DNA from: Spiroplasma endosymbiont of Poecilobothrus nobilitatus
GTDB lineage: Bacteria; Bacillota_I; Bacilli_A; Mycoplasmatales; Mycoplasmataceae
Direction: 5' to 3'
Length of the DNA stretch: 64,000 nucleotides
Assembly (NCBI RefSeq): GCF_964030655.1
Contig: NZ_OZ034915.1
Span: 434,001 to 498,000 of the forward strand
The position numbers and the translations under genes are program-made. Positions 1 through 11,401 of the stretch are shown in pieces; the stretch's first letter is position 1, and every line of letters begins with the position of its first letter. The notes under the pieces are model-generated. The model did not search any database. It worked only from the letters and a program-made list of their open reading frames with translations, and had not been told where the DNA came from.

Positions 1-2794
1 GTTTTTGTAAATGTTGTTTTAACCCATGATGTAATCAAAAATGACAAGCATCAGTTATCACAATAATTGTTACAGGAATCATTGCCATTGCTAAACAAGA
101 AGGAATAAAATATCAATTATTTAAATTATAAACTTCTAAATCATTTAAGTTTAATGCTTTATTATTAATTCAAGGAATAAACAAAATAACAATATTTAAT
201 AAAACTGCTCCTATTGCGGCATAAATTAATGGTCGATTAATAATTGGAGTAAAACGTTGTTTTATTTTTCAATTTGTTAAAGTAACAGTATTAATAAACA
301 TACTTGGTGCACAAGTTAAAGCAATAAAAATCCCTGTTCGTCCAAAATCAGAAATTTGCAATTTCATTTCAATCGTAATATTAGGATCACTACTTCGCAA
401 AAAATCAAAAACTGTTTGATAACCATAGGCTTCGTATGCTTGGGTTGGAACAAAGCTCATTCCAAAATAATAAGCACCAACACAAACACTTGTTGTTAAA
501 ATTATAATGCGAATCATTGGTCCTCAAATATTCCGAAATAAGGGATTCTTCCCTTGCGCTGGTTTAATTGTCATTAATGTATCATCATTATCAGCCATTC
601 CAATACAAATTGCTAAAATTGATTCAATAACTAAATTCATTCATAAAATATCAGTTGCTTCTACTGGCGAAAAATGGTTAATTAAGGATAAAATAAAAAT
701 TGATAAAACATTTGCTAAATTAACCCCAATCACAAAAGTAATTGCCCGGCGGATTTTTTGATAAACATTACGGCCTTCATTAACCCCTTTAATAATTGTT
801 TCAAAATTATCATCCGTTAAAATAACATCAGCTGCTTGTTTTGCAACATCCGTTCCGGTAATTCCCATTGCTACCCCAATATCAGCTTTTACTAAACTTG
901 GAGCATCATTAACCCCATCTCCTGTCATTGAAACAAGATAATCTTTCTGCTGTAAAATATTAACAATCCGAACTTTATGTTCAGGATTAACTCGTGCAAA
1001 TACTTTAATATTATCAACAATTCGAATTAATTGCTCATCTCTAATTGCATTTAACTGCTCCGAAGAAATTACTTCATATTCTGAATAAGCTAAGTCTAAT
1101 TCCTTTGCAATTGCTAGGGCAGTTGTTGCATGATCACCAGTAATCATAACAACTTTAATTCCAGCAGCATGTGCTTTTTTTACTGCTTCAATAGCAGATT
1201 GACGAACAGGGTCAATCATTCCAACGGCTCCTAAAAAAATTAAATTTTTTTCTAACGACTCTGGGTTTTGTTCATCATCAAAGTTAGTATTATAAGCAAA
1301 AGCTAATACCCGCAATGCTTGCGCTGATAAATCATCTGCTAACTTTAACAACAATGCTTTATCTTTTTTTGTTAATGTTAAAATTTCATTCTGAATTATA
1401 ATGCGATTACAGCGTTCTAATAAACTATCCAATGCTCCTTTTGTAAAAGTTGTACTAACACCTTCAATAACATTTAAAGTTGACATTAATTTCCGTTCAG
1501 AATCAAAAGGTACTTCATCAATTCGTTCTCATTTATCACGCGAATCTTGCTCATCATATGCAAATAATTCAGCATAATCAACTAATGCTAATTCTGTTGG
1601 ATCACCAATTCGTTCTTTATCTTCAGTAACACTATCGTTACATAAAACTAATGCTTTTAAAAATAAATCTTGGTTCTGATCAAGACTACTATTGATATAT
1701 TCTTCAGCATTAATTACAGCATTATTCATCATTACTTTTTTAACTGTCATTTTATTTTGTGTTAAAGTCCCTGTTTTATCAGTACAAATAACATTGACAC
1801 TTCCTAATGTTTCCATACTAGCAAGTTTTTTGACAATCACATTTTGTTTTGCCATTCGTTTGGTTGAAAATGATAAAGTAATAGAAACAACTGCTGCTAA
1901 TGATTCTGGAATCACCCCAATTGCTAAAGTAATTGCTACCATTAAATAATTAGTTCATCCACTTTTATTACCATTAAAGTATAATGCTAAAAAAATAACA
2001 ATAGCAATAATAAAACTTAAGCCTGCAATTCAATACGAAAACTTTGTTAGTTTTTTTTCTAAATTTGTAGCAGTTTCTTCTGTTTCATTAATTGTTGTTG
2101 CAATTTTTCCAATTTCTGTTTGTTGACCAACCTTAATAACTACGCCAACTGCTCGCCCAGCCGTAATAAAAGTTGACATAAAAGTAATATTTTTCATTTC
2201 TGCCAAAATTGTTGTTGGTTCAATTGGGTAAGCTGTTTTATGAACAGGAACACTTTCCCCCGTTAAAATTGCTTCATCAATAAATACATCAGATTGTTCA
2301 ATAATGCGTAGTTCCGCTGGAACATATTTCCCTGCTTCTAAAATAACAATATCACCAACTGTTAATTCATTGGCTGGAATTTCTTGCTGATAATCATTTC
2401 GAATTACTACCGCTTTTGGTTTTGATAAAGATTTTAAAGCGGCCATTGATTTCCGCGCTTTTACTGTTTGGATTGTTTCTAGAATTGCATCAAGGATAAC
2501 AATTGCTGCAATTACTGAAAAATCAATAAAATATTCCCCCTTAATTTGTCAATTATTTCCAATCATTGGCGCAATTACTGAAATTACAGCTGCTGCAATT
2601 AAAATTAATTGGATTGGTTCAATTAAGGCTTTGCCAAAAATAACATATCATGGTGTTACTTTACTTTTTGGTAATTCATTTTTTCCATATTGTTTTTGCC
2701 GAACAATTACTTCTTCTGAAGTTAAGCCCGTTTCAAAATTAGTTTTTAAATTAGTTTCTAAGTTGCTATTATTCTGGGATATGTATTCTTCCAT
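1..2794 (-). CDS. P-type cation (Ca2+-type) ATPase, 3' end outside window
   Basis: Membrane pump using ATP to move cations, probably calcium. About 931 residues are visible, open throughout when TGA is read as Trp. In order: an N-terminal cation-ATPase domain, the actuator motif TGES about residue 180, the transmembrane motif IPESL near residue 294, the phosphorylation motif DKTGTLT with Asp near 339, and the hinge motif TGDGVNDAP near residue 630, followed by hydrophobic C-terminal helices running off the left edge. The start at 2794 follows AGAAAGG, and a TATAAT lies about 40 bases upstream. PESL instead of PEGL and the PMCA/SERCA-like layout favour a PacL-like calcium pump, but the ion cannot be proven. 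No damage is seen. Confidence 0.93.
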
Positions 2795-2830
2795 CACTAA
2801 TGACCTTTCTATTTTACTGTGTTGTTAATT

Positions 2831-2836
2831 ATTATA
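2831..2836 (-). promoter_or_regulatory. -10 box for the P-type ATPase gene
   Basis: A perfect TATAAT on the minus strand lies about 40 bases upstream of the ATPase start, with an A/T-rich TTTAAA-like -35 area about 17 bases further up. Assigned by eye only. Confidence 0.45.
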
Positions 2837-2933
2837 CCTTAAAAATATTATTTTAAAAAAGTTATTTTTGCTTCTTAATCATGAACTTTTTTTGAAAATA
2901 AAGTTATTTATTTTTATTTAAGATGTAAATAAA

Positions 2934-2970
2934 AAATTAAAATCAGAAATAATATTTCTGATTTTAATTT
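2934..2970. terminator. 17-bp palindrome, intrinsic terminator
   Basis: Two perfect 17-base arms containing AAAATCAGAAAT and its complement enclose a 3-base loop, with T-rich tracts on both sides. It lies just downstream of the degraded minus-strand gene at 2979-3488 and upstream of the ATPase promoter, so it probably separates these two units. Confidence 0.65.
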
Positions 2971-2978
2971 TACTTAAA

Positions 2979-3488
2979 TTATAAATTTTTATGGCGCTTA
3001 ACAAGATTCGTTTGATTAATGCCAAACATTGAATAATAAGGATTTCGTCATTTTACAACACCTTGCCCCATTCGGTTGTAATTGTTTGAAGCATTACGCA
3101 ATTAAATTAATCCTTTGCTTTGTTAATTCTAATAAATTACCTTGAATAAAAAAGGCCGCTTTTGATAAATGTTTGTTACCTATTGTCTTTTTTTATTTTT
3201 TAATGTCATTTGCCGAGAATGTTTTTTGTATCTTTTTTAATTTTTTTATTTTTTTAAACTAAGTGCTAGTTTTGATGCTGGGTTTGACTTATTGGACGTG
3301 CATTATAATTTACTTTAATCTTAATATTATATTGTTGTCGCATTAAATTTAAAATTGTTTTTTTGAGCAAAAGTTAATTATGTTTTTATTTTTAAAATTC
3401 GTTCAATTGAAATAAAATTTAATTTTAGTGAATTTAAAAATTTAAAAGTTTTTAACGCTTTTGGATCTAAATTTAATTTGTTCAACAT
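2979..3488 (-). pseudogene. decayed gene of unknown function
   Basis: A ribosome-binding site (AAAAGGAATGGTGG) and ATG at 3488 open a reading frame beginning MLNKLNLDPKALKTFKFL. It is broken by stops and at least one frameshift. Recognisable pieces continue in other frames, for example LMRQQYNIKIKVNYNARP, and the C-terminal piece ends NLVKRHKNL before TAA at 2979. The family is not recognised. The basic, polar composition is compatible with a nucleic-acid-binding protein, but that is a guess. The call rests on gene-like start and end signals around a scrambled interior. Confidence 0.45.
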
Positions 3489-3552
3489 TATCCACCATTC
3501 CTTTTATTGGATATATTATACATTTTTTTCTATTAAATTAAAAATATTTTTT

Positions 3553-4693
3553 CTTTAATTTTGTAGAAAACTCTTGATATTTATAAAATATACCTAAAAT
3601 TAGGTATATTTTTAATATAAGAGGTGAATAATTAATGGAAAAAATAATTGAAGAATTAATAAATAGTTTAACAGATGATCAATTTTTAGAATTTCATGAA
3701 AAAGTCAAAAAAGAAGCAGAATTAATTAAAAAACAAAAACGCTTAAATGAAATTGATCAAAAACTTAGGGATAAAGGTATTAAATGTCCTAATTGTCAAT
3801 ATTTTTATTGTGTTAAAAATGGTCATAATCCTGAAGGAAAACAAAAATATTTATGCAAAAAATGTCGTGCTAGTTTTGATGCTTTTCGTGATCATTTTAC
3901 GTATTGAAGTCATTTAAATTATGAACAGTGAAATTTATTGATTCAAATTTCATTATTAGGCAAATCTAGTAAAATGATTTCCCACTTTATTAAAACATCA
4001 CCGAAAACCGCTTGATATAATCGCTAAAAATAATGAAATCAAAACAATTAGAAAACACCCAATTAAAATTTAAAACGTTAAATGGCCGAATTCAAATCGA
4101 TGAAACATTTATTAAAGAAATCCACAAAGGTAATTTTAAAGATAAATTTGATAAAAGAAAAATTAATCTTTATTCATTTTCAACCAACAATAAATGTTGT
4201 ATTCAAATGGATGTTGATAGCAATAATAATATTTATGTTAAATAAACCAACACAAAACGATTACAAAAACAGTGAATTATTGAAAATATTAATAAACAAT
4301 TAATCAAAGAAAATTCAATTATTATTTCTGACATGCAACCATTATATTTATTAGTAGCAAAACAAACAAATTCTATTTTATTAGCAACTAAAACTAGTAC
4401 AAATCCTGATGCTAGTTATCGGAAGTTAAATAAAATTAGTAAATTACAATCAAATCTTAAAGAATCCTTAATTCATTATCATGGCTTAGGTTTCACGAAC
4501 ATTCAAAATTATTTAAATCACTGAAAATGAAAATACCAGCATAAAGGTTTAACGCCAAACCAATAATCATCGGTATTATATTTTAACGTATAAAAAAGTT
4601 AAATAACAATATTAAAAGTTTATATAATTTTCTTTTAAAGTTATCATATTGATGATTTTTTTTATTTCATCAAGAGTTTTCTACAAAATTAAA
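3553..4693 (+). mobile_element. IS1595-B copy 1 (complete, 9-bp target duplication)
   Basis: Complete element of about 1.14 kb. Perfect terminal inverted repeats of about 25 bp start (C)TTTAATTTTGTAGAAAA and end in the complement at 4693. The 9-bp target ATATTTTTT is duplicated exactly at 3544-3552 and 4694-4702. It landed in the last codons of the GNAT gene on the right. Just inside the left end a hairpin (ATATACCTA / TAGGTATAT, followed by T5) precedes the transposase ribosome-binding site AAGAGGTG and may block read-in transcription. Confidence 0.9.
3635..4593 (+). pseudogene. IS1/IS1595-type transposase, broken
   Basis: Single-ORF transposase with a zinc ribbon near residues 50-85 (CPNC and CKKC pairs) followed by a DDE-type domain whose first conserved acidic pair is IDETF. 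This copy differs from the other copies by a TAA right after TAWYNR (near 4024), a one-base loss there, a TAA at 4243 and another TAA near the C terminus, so it cannot make the full protein. With TGA as Trp the intact family length is about 320 residues. The zinc ribbon plus DDE order and the 9-bp target duplication suggest the IS1/ISXO2/IS1595 superfamily; exact assignment needs a database. Confidence 0.85.
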
Positions 4694-5148
4694 ATATTTT
4701 TTCATAAAATAGGTTAAAACTTCTTGTTGTGAATAGATATTAACATTTTTCTTAATTGTAATATAATGATGCTTTTTAAAAAAGCAACAGCTGGTAAAAA
4801 GGCATAAACAGTAATATCTAAAAAACCGTTTGTTTGTGCTTCTAATTCTAACTGTTTTAGCAATTTTTTACCAAAATATCACCCTAGATATTAAGGGTCA
4901 ACATATAAATCAGTGATTTGATTTTGTTGGGGATGATAAAGCACACCATAACCTAAAATTTTATTTTCAAAACTAATTACATATCCTATTTCGGTTTCTA
5001 ATTTTTTATAAAAATTATTATTCTGAAAATACTGTAAAATAGCTTCTTGTTTTAAAAGATTATAATCATCAAGACTAATTTTCTTAATTATTTTTTGTCT
5101 TAACTGATTAATTTGGTCTTGATCAATAATTGTAACTTTTCGAATCAT
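4694..5148 (-). pseudogene. GNAT-type N-acetyltransferase, disrupted
   Basis: Starts at ATG 5148 after GGGAAGGAAG. The translation has the GNAT pattern: an N-terminal strand/helix, GYGVLYHPQQNQITDLYVDP as the central beta strands, then YLGWYFGKKLLKQLELEA as the acetyl-CoA-binding loop and helix, and a C-terminal VAFLKKHHY-like strand. A TAA sits directly after DLYVDP and a one-base deletion shifts frame after VAFLK. IS1595-B copy 1 then interrupts the last codons. Without the element the end would read MKKYF-stop. Substrate cannot be inferred. Confidence 0.75.
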
Positions 5149-5304
5149 TCGTTCTTCCTTCCCTTAACATTTTTTTTGCTATTTTAAAATAATCAAAAAA
5201 ACCGATATGAAAGTATTGTTATCTACTTTACCTTAATTATAACATAAAACCTGTTAATCCAAACAGATGTTAAGTCTAATCTTTGATGAAAATAATTTTA
5301 AAAA

Positions 5305-5328
5305 AATAACTCATTAGGATGAATTATT
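5305..5328 (-). terminator. rpmG terminator
   Basis: AATAATTCATCCTAATGAGTTATT forms a stem-loop overlapping the last bases of rpmG and is followed on the minus strand by a T-run. Confidence 0.7.
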
Positions 5329-5473
5329 TTTTTTCTTTATGTAAAGTATGTTGGTTACATTTTGAACAATATTTTTTCACTTCTAATTTGTCCTGTTGTT
5401 TCTTTTTGCCACGTTTTGCAATGTAGTTTTCTTCCTTACATTGCTCACAACGTAAAATTATTCCTTCGCGCAT
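5324..5473 (-). CDS. rpmG: 50S ribosomal protein L33
   Basis: 49-residue zinc-type L33 of the large ribosomal subunit. It begins [20 protein letters not shown] and ends [16 protein letters not shown]; the two Cys pairs (CEQC and CSKC) are the zinc-ribbon form of the family. The ATG at 5473 follows AGAGGAG. It is a single gene with its own terminator and is too short for usual ORF cut-offs. Confidence 0.92.
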   Translation of the reverse strand: MREGIILRCEQCKEENYIAKRGKKKQQDKLEVKKYCSKCNQHTLHKEKK

Positions 5474-5585
5474 TTATTTACTCCTCTTTTCTGCTTAAAT
5501 CCTATTCTTCCCGAATTTTACAACAAATATATCATAGCAAAATAATTTAAATTTGCCAATTATTTTCGCCTCTTTCCGCATTTTT

Positions 5586-6369
5586 TTAATTATCTCAACG
5601 AAAAATTCGAACAATTAGTCATATTAAGAGACCAGTTAAAACAACTGAACCCAACATAACGCCGCAACCAATACTTAAGCACTTGATTGATAAAATTGCT
5701 TCTTTATAGTGTGCACCAAATAAAGCCGGAATGAAAGCTGCAAATAAGAATGAACCTCCGACACAAATAAAATTGTTAAAATGGTAGTTACTATTGATTG
5801 CATTGTTCGCAAATTAATTAAGATAACAGCAATAATCATTAAAGCAATCGCAAAAGCAGTAATAAAAATTGAAATAATGAAAAACAAAAGAACAATTAAA
5901 TTATACGCAACAGCAAAATTAATCTTTAACACCACATTAATAATGAAACTAGTAATTAAAACTAGGAAATCAGCAATTAATACTAAGGTAAAACAATAAG
6001 CGTAAACAATTAAAACAAAGCCTAATGGTTTGATTCCTAATAATCCAATGTGTTTATAGACAACAGACATTTTTAAATCAATTAAAAAGCCCATTAAGAT
6101 ATATACAGCAACACTTGCCCCCGTTGCAATAAAAGTAACCCCAATGATAGTGCCATAACATTCGGCCCTTGGCGGTAGTTAACAAAAATTGCTTGGCAAA
6201 GAATTGCAATTGTAATTAGTACAACGGAAAGAATTAAAACCATTTTTTGACGTCGTAAATAACTTAGAAAAAAACGATATAGGGCTGATAAATTAACTTT
6301 TTCATTAACTAATCAACTATTTTTTATTTTTATCGATGTATTTTGCTCAGTTTTTCGCTTATTTGTCAT
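5586..6369 (-). pseudogene. ABC-2-type exporter membrane subunit, frameshifted
   Basis: Hydrophobic protein starting MTNKRKTEQNTSIKIKNSW, whose ATG overlaps the end of the ATPase-subunit gene. Several membrane helices are visible, but the frame shifts near 6165 and again near 5765; the final frame ends LLIWLIVRIFRWDN before TAA at 5586. Together with 6359-7119 it would have formed a two-gene ABC exporter. Substrate unknown. Both partners are broken, so the system is dead. Confidence 0.75.
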
Positions 6370-7119
6370 GTTCGATTGTTCCTGTTCTATAGCCCTGTTT
6401 ATAAGCGCCAATTTGATATTCTTTAAATTGATCTTTGACAAAAGCTTCAACACTGCCATATTCGGCAACAACATCAACTACTTTTGTTAATTTTGTAATT
6501 TATCCTGCAACCATAAAAATTAAAGTATCACAAAACTTCTCAATTTATTCCATATTATGGGAAATTAATAATAATGCTTTATTTTCATTTGCTAAAAAAA
6601 TACTTAAAATTTCATATATTTTATCTTTAATTTCTAAATCTGAGCCAGTTGCTAATTCATCAAGAATAATCAAATCTGGATCAACAATTAATGCTAATAA
6701 AATATTAATCTTTTGTTGTTATCCGCCAGATAATTTTGAAATATCCTTGTTCATAATTTTTTCAATTTGTAAATTTAATAAAAGTTGATAAATTTTTTTT
6801 GGTGGAATTAATAAATTATAAGCTTTTAAATACAAATTTAAAATATCATAACCAGTAATGCCACGAGGATATTTAGATTCTTGCAATTGCATCCCAATCC
6901 GAATTCCAACTTGTTTTTCACTGCCGCCATTGTAAACACGACGTAATTGGGCTAAAATTTCACATAGAGTTGTTTTTTCCCCGTTCCATTTGGTCCAACA
7001 ACTCCAATTCGATCCCCTTTTTGTACAGTTAAACTGACATTTTTTAAGACATGTTGTTTTCGATAAAATTTATTAATATTAGTACATTTAACTAAAAAGT
7101 CTGTTCCCAAATTAGTCAT
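6359..7119 (-). pseudogene. ABC transporter ATP-binding subunit, multiple stops
   Basis: Begins MTNLGTDFLVKCTNINKFYR. A Walker A-like GPNGTGK near residue 43 is followed by a one-base loss. The rest of the domain stays recognisable in the shifted frame: Q-loop region MQLQESKYPRG, signature SKLSGG followed by TAA where the next Gln should be, Walker B LIILDELATGSD, and a switch-like LLISHNME. Two more TAA codons follow. The stop overlaps the start of the permease gene, a translationally coupled operon. Confidence 0.85.
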
Positions 7120-7163
7120 TTTTTATTCGCTCTTCGTGTTTTTATCTTTAATCACTAAAATTA

Positions 7164-7203
7164 TATATTAAAAATCAGTCAAAATTGACTGATTTTTAAT
7201 ATA
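7164..7203. terminator. 19-bp palindrome, terminator of the parE-parC operon
   Basis: Two perfect 19-base arms (TATATTAAAAATCAGTCAA and its complement) around a 2-base loop. It lies at the end of the parC reading frame extension, whose original TAA at 7168 is inside the stem, so it probably ends the parE-parC transcript. Confidence 0.75.
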
Positions 7204-7818
7204 TTTTTTACTTTTATCTAAAATATCATGAATAGTTAATTGTAATTCTTTTGTTTCATCAATTGCTAAATCTTTTTTAAATTTAGCTTTCGTTACACTT
7301 TTATTTTTAATTTGTTTAAAATCAACTTTTTGCATTGTTTGTTCATGATTATTTGAAGAAACATTTCTTAATCCAACCTTAATTGTTCCAGCTGGAGCTT
7401 GTTCAATTTCTTTTAATCATTTTGTTCGTGATTTTTCTTTTATAATAGACTTATCTTTTGGTTTATCTTTTTCGCTATTATTAAACTCAAAATTAATTTG
7501 TTGTTGTCTATTTTTAAGAAGAGTTTCCACTGTTGTGACCGCTTTTCCAAAGGTTTTGCGAACAAATAATGGAGATGGTTCTTGTTCAAGTGGAGATACT
7601 ATTGTACTAGTTTCCACATTTGTTAAGGTTTGCTCTAATTGTCGTTTACTTTGTTGTTATTTTCGAACTTTCTTTTTTGTCTCTTTTATATTTTTATTTT
7701 TCTGGCGCATTTTTTCTCCGCGTGGTTTACCCACAATGTTTTTGTTAATAGTTTTTTTACTGTTTGAATGATAGTCAAGCGTTGTTATTGGTTCTGCTTT
7801 TGCAATAACTTGCTCAAC
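7168..7818 (-). pseudogene. untranslated former C-terminal tail of ParC
   Basis: The parC reading frame continues past its TAA at 7821-7819 for another 216 codons to TAA at 7168, with one more TAA at 7659. The sequence stays low-complexity and rich in Lys, Glu, Asn and Gln, ending DILDKSKKYIKNQSILTDF, and stays in frame with the gene. It looks like a natural disordered extension of a longer ancestral ParC now cut off by nonsense mutations, not a separate gene. Confidence 0.6.
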
Positions 7819-10482
7819 TTGTTAAATTTCTTCTGGTGGAATCATTAATGCTAATTTAACATTGACTTCACTTTCTTCATCGTTAGTATTTTCTGAGGTG
7901 ATTGTTTCTTGATTATAACTTTTTTCATTTGGTTCTGTCTTATTAACAGCAGAATTATTCGTTGGCTTTGTTACTTCAATTAGGGGTTTGATATTGCTCA
8001 CATTATCATGTTCATTATGATGAAGCGGATGCTTTTTTGCAGCTTCACTACTACTTTCTAATCCCTTTTTTGATGGGATTAGTTTTAAATCATAATAATG
8101 GGGAATAACAATATCAACAATATTTTCAAAGCCTAACGTATGATTAGCAGTAACTAATTTATGAACAGGCATTTTATCAGTATTAAATGCCTCAATTTCA
8201 TCATTTTGATTTAACATATGTAAAATATATTTCCCTTTTGTTAAAAACGTTCATCGGACAAGTTCATTAATATCTTTATTTAACTTATATAATCGTGTTC
8301 CTTTTACTGGCCGTGTTGATGTGGGAATTTCTGTTAAATCAATTTTTTTCCCAGTATTAAGATTAGTAATTAACACTAAATTATCATATTCACAATAACC
8401 CGCATTAATAACTACATCATCACGTAGATTAATTGATTTTACCCCTGCTGTTCGTAGCCCTAATGTGGGAATTTGTTTTTTACGATATTTAACAATAAAA
8501 CCGTTTGCTGTTGTTATGACAACATATGGATGATCACCAACTAATTGACTAGCAACAACTTCATCATCATTTTTTAAATTAATAGCTTTAAGAGCCTTGC
8601 TAATTCGTGTTGCTTCAAAATCTTTAACAGCTGTTTTTTTAATTATTCCATTTTTAGTTGCCAACATAATGTATTGTTCTTTTTTATTAAAATCATTTAA
8701 TAAGAAAGCACTAATAATTTTTTCTTCTCCTGGCAACTCAGAAATAGTATTAACATGTTCACCAATATCACGTAACCGAACAGTTTTAATTTTGTAAACC
8801 GGAATAATAACATAATTTCCTTTTGAAGTAATTAATAAAATTTTATCAGAAGTATTAGCTTGAAAATCAGCAATTCATAAATCACCTGGTTTTCGTTTAA
8901 ATTCTTCAGTTGCTAACCGCGATAATTGATTATTTTCTAACGCTTTTAAATACCCATCTCGTGAAATTCAAATATTCAAATCTTTTTCAATAATTGTTTC
9001 TGTTTTTTGAATTTCAATTGCTTCAATTTCATTCTCAATCACACTACGACGACGTGAAACAAACTTTTTCTTAATTAATTCTAATTGATGAATAATAACA
9101 CTATTTAATTTATTAATATCACGTAAAATTGCTTTTAATTCAGCAATTGTTGCAATTAATTCTTTTTGTTCTGCTTTTAATTGTAAAATATCCGTTGAAG
9201 TTAAACGGTATAATCGTAACTGGACAATTGCTTCGGCTTGAATTTGGGTAAAACCAAATTTTTTCCCTAAATTATGAATTGCATCACTGCGATCTTTTGA
9301 ATGGCGAATAACAGCAATTACTTCATCTAAGATACTAATTGTTTTGATTAATCCAGCAACAATTTCTGAGCGTTTTTGTGCTCGTGCTAATTCAAAACGA
9401 GAACGATTAGTAATAACTGCTTGTTGATGTTCAACATAGTAGGTTAAGATTTCCTTTAATCCTAATTGTCGTGGTTGTTTATTTGCAATAGCAACCATAT
9501 TAAAATTATATGAAATTTGTAAATTAGTATTTTTTAATAAAAATTTCCGTACTGTTTCAACATTAGCTTGTTTACCTAATTCAATCACAATTCGTAACCC
9601 TTCGCGGTCTGTTTCATCACGAACTTCCTTAATATTTAATCCTAGTTCATTATATTTAATATCATCAATCTTTTTAACTAAGTCTTGTTTAACAACTTCA
9701 TATGGAATTTCAGTAATTACTAAAGCATTGTTTTCAAACTCAATTTTGCTACGAACAATAATTTTGCCTTTTCCTGTTTGGTATGCCTCTAAAATTCCAC
9801 TTTTCCCCTGAATAATCCCCCCCGTTGGGAAATCAGGTCCTTTAACATATTTTACTAAATCCTTAACCGTACTGTCTGGTTTTTCAATAAAATTAATTGT
9901 TGCATTAATAATTTCATGTAAATTATGTGGTGGAATATTTGTTGCATATCCAGCAGCAATTCCAGTTGAACCATTAACTAATAAATTTGGAAATAAAGCT
10001 GGTAATACAACAGGTTCTTGTTCTGAATCATCAAAATTAGGGGCAAAAGCAACTGTTTTTTTATCAAGATCTTGTAATAAAAATGAGGAAATTTCACTTA
10101 AACGAGTTTCAGTATAACGCATCGCAGCCGCCGGGTCCCCATCAATTGAACCATTGTTTCCATGCATATCAATTAATGGATAACGAACTTTTCAATCTTG
10201 CGATAACCTTACCATTGCATCATAAACTGATGTATCACCATGCGGATGATATTTTCCAATTACTTCTCCGATAATCCGTGCCGATTTTTTATAACTCGTA
10301 TTAAAAGTTAATCGTAATTCATTCATTGCAAATAAAATGCGGCGTTGCACTGGTTTTAAACCATCACGAACATCAGGCAAAGCTCGATCTTGAATAATAT
10401 ATTTGGCATAACGACCAAAGCGTTCTGACATAATATCATTTAAACTATAAACTAATTCATTTTCTTTTTCGTTATTACTCAT
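7819..10482 (-). CDS. parC: DNA topoisomerase IV subunit A
   Basis: Breakage-reunion subunit of topoisomerase IV, which decatenates daughter chromosomes. 887 residues as read. [16 protein letters not shown] is the start of the winged-helix domain, [14 protein letters not shown] precedes the tower, and the active-site Tyr is in AAAMRYTE near residue 123. [11 protein letters not shown] is the ParC form (GyrA usually has GNFGS), and parE upstream supports ParC. A coiled-coil region about 380-480 is followed by a beta-pinwheel domain to about 800. The start follows AGAGAGG, 2 bp after the stop of the preceding gene. The tail is shortened by a TAA, but the catalytic core and pinwheel are complete. 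Confidence 0.93.
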
Positions 10483-10484
10483 TT

Positions 10485-11390
10485 TTAAATTCCTCTCTGT
10501 AAATAAACTTTCATCATTTCATTCTTGATTATAAAATTTTTATAATCAATTTGATAAAATAACTTTTGCCCTAATTTTGTTAATGTTCAATAATCCTTAT
10601 GTTTATCATAAGTAAAGAGTTGCTGTTGATGAGTTAATAATAACAATGCCCGGAAATATGCTAAGATTCGGTCATTAAGATTATTACAAATTTCAATTAA
10701 CTGTAACAACTCTGATAAAATATTTGTTTTGATTGTAAATTCTTGTTGATAATAAATTGTTGTTGCTGATTTAATCATATATTTACCCATTTTGGATAAT
10801 CAATCAATTTCATATTGATAAAATAATGTTCCTTCAATTAATAATAATTTATAAATTGTTAAATTTAATGTATTTAATTGTTGATTAATTTTTAGTGGTA
10901 AATTGTTAGGTTTAATTAATGTTCTTTTTTTAATATTAATTCCCATATTAATTTTTTGCCAAGCAAATAAAATTATTAATATATTATAATTATAATAGTT
11001 TAATTCAAATGCAACAATTTTATCGTCAAAAAAATGAATGCCTTCTTTTGTTAACAAGTACAAGTTACTACTTAGTTCTAATTGATAAAGTGGGGTTGCT
11101 TGTTGCATAATTTTTTTTCAAAAAATTTCTTTTTCCGTAGTTTGTTGCGCTGCTAATAATAAACTTTCATAGCATCAGTTTAATGCTATTTCATCTGTTA
11201 TCGCAAGTTCAATCGTTGTTGCAATTGTATTTTCACTATCTTCACTGCCACTACTTGTTCAAACTTCTAATGTCAATCTTGTTTTTGTTTCTTTTATTTT
11301 AATAAGTCATAACTGAAAATTTTGATATTGACTAAGAGTTAGATTGGTTTGATTTAGGGTATTAATTAATTTTTTGATTGCTTGTAACAT
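10485..11390 (-). CDS. uncharacterised protein between parE and parC
   Basis: 301 residues, starting [20 protein letters not shown] and ending [10 protein letters not shown], with TGA read as Trp at several sites. It begins 11 bp after the parE stop (AATAGGACAAC before ATG) and ends 2 bp before parC, so it is part of the parE-parC operon. No signal peptide or clear membrane helix; it is rich in Leu, Ile, Asn and Tyr and looks mainly helical. I do not recognise the family. Placement suggests co-expression with topoisomerase IV but proves no functional link. The frame is undamaged in a heavily decayed region, which argues that it is used. Confidence 0.8.
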
Positions 11391-11401
11391 TGTTGTCCTA
11401 T

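Noticed and set aside
2979-3488. Reading the decayed gene as another IS3 transposase
   Set aside because: A short stretch (LMRQQYNIKIK) looks transposase-like, but no DDE motif or terminal repeat is present.
4082-4303. Second-frame ORFs inside IS1595-B (also near 30973 and 50834)
   Set aside because: They overlap the DDE transposase frame and exist only because of codon composition; the conserved frame is the other one.
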